Of a stretch of 5,458 bases of DNA, positions 5,224-5,458 are shown one piece after another. The position numbers and the translations under genes are program-made. The stretch comes from Pseudomonadota bacterium (GTDB lineage: Bacteria; Pseudomonadota; Alphaproteobacteria; Azospirillales; Azospirillaceae): positions 1 through 5,458 of the forward strand of contig JAEZPL010000223.1 of assembly GCA_023413605.1 (NCBI GenBank), read 5' to 3'. The notes below the pieces were generated by a model that did not search any database, was not told where the DNA came from, and saw only the letters and a program-made list of their open reading frames with translations. The first letter of the stretch is position 1; the number at the start of each line of letters is the position of its first letter.

Positions 5224-5458
5224 ATGTTTACGGCCAGAATCCTTCTTCTTGGCTCGGGAGAACTCGGCAAGGAGTTCGTCATCGCGGCGAAGCGCCTCGG
5301 CTGCGAGGTCGTCGCCTGCGACAGCTATGCCAACGCCCCCGCGATGCAGGTGGCGGATGCGGCCGAGGTGTTCTCCATGCTCGACGCCGACGCCCTGAGG
5401 GCGGCCATCGCCAAGCACCGGCCGGACTTCATCGTGCCGGAAGTGGAGGCGATCCGGA
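5224..5458 (+). CDS. purT: Formate-dependent phosphoribosylglycinamide formyltransferase PurT (5' part)
   Basis: The first 78 residues of about 390; the gene runs off the window. PurT is a cytoplasmic ATP-grasp enzyme that formylates GAR directly with formate and ATP, replacing the folate-dependent PurN step of purine synthesis. Visible are the N-terminal pre-ATP-grasp fold with ILLLGSGELGKE (6-17), DSYANAPAMQVA (33-44), the MLDADAL segment (52-58) and VPEVEAI (71-77). Together they match the E. coli protein closely and include the Glu-Leu and Glu-Ala-Ile positions that contact GAR in that enzyme. The ATP-binding part lies outside the window. The ATG has GGGAG eight bases upstream. It starts about 13 residues later than E. 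coli PurT, but the sequence before it has no homology and no better start in frame. Its use of formate fits the methanol-oxidation gene in the same window. Confidence 0.95.
   Translation, partial: MFTARILLLGSGELGKEFVIAAKRLGCEVVACDSYANAPAMQVADAAEVFSMLDADALRAAIAKHRPDFIVPEVEAIR

Overview
The window reads as a chromosomal segment of a GC-rich alphaproteobacterium, probably Rhodospirillales-like (Azospirillum or a relative). The evidence is the XoxF type, a dihydropteroate synthase with the long N-terminal extension common in Alphaproteobacteria, and two small proteins of a four-cysteine, CLAxxPxQC type that I recall from that class. The lineage is an inference from sequence style, not a database result. 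There are no rRNA or tRNA genes, CRISPR arrays or recognisable insertion sequences.

Left part, minus strand: xoxF (328-2211) encodes a lanthanide-type, PQQ-dependent periplasmic methanol dehydrogenase. It is followed by a clear intrinsic terminator (274-317) and then by the first 50 codons of a cytochrome c of the methanol-oxidation type (1-150, XoxG-like), its probable electron acceptor. Upstream of xoxF are a good sigma-70-like promoter (2363-2391) and a leader of about 145 nt. A 10-pair helix could close this leader from just inside the predicted 5' end to three bases before the Shine-Dalgarno sequence, enclosing three hairpins. That is a riboswitch-like layout.

Middle: the 2392-2715 interval is less GC-rich and has no ordinary gene. 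It holds two tiny ORFs, the first with a near-perfect Shine-Dalgarno sequence, a hairpin followed by a T-rich run, and two related palindromes of the form GATTNCNAATC with centres 60 bp apart. These palindromes lie just before a 64-aa four-cysteine protein (2716-2910, plus). Converging on it is a minus-strand operon: a GTP cyclohydrolase I homologue that has lost every canonical zinc ligand (3984-4523), followed 12 bp later by folP, dihydropteroate synthase (2925-3971).

Right part: a spacer with a TATAAT box for the folE-like gene leads to a second four-cysteine protein (4813-5031, plus), a paralogue of the first, then a strong hairpin, then the start of purT (5224 to the window end, plus), the formate-dependent GAR transformylase.

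The recognisable genes share a one-carbon theme: methanol oxidation (xoxF, cytochrome), folate synthesis (folP, folE-like) and direct use of formate in purine synthesis (purT). The strongest leads for something undescribed are the zinc-site-less FolE-like protein next to folP, the structured xoxF leader, the His-containing insertion near the XoxF C-terminus, and the paired palindromes before the first small gene.
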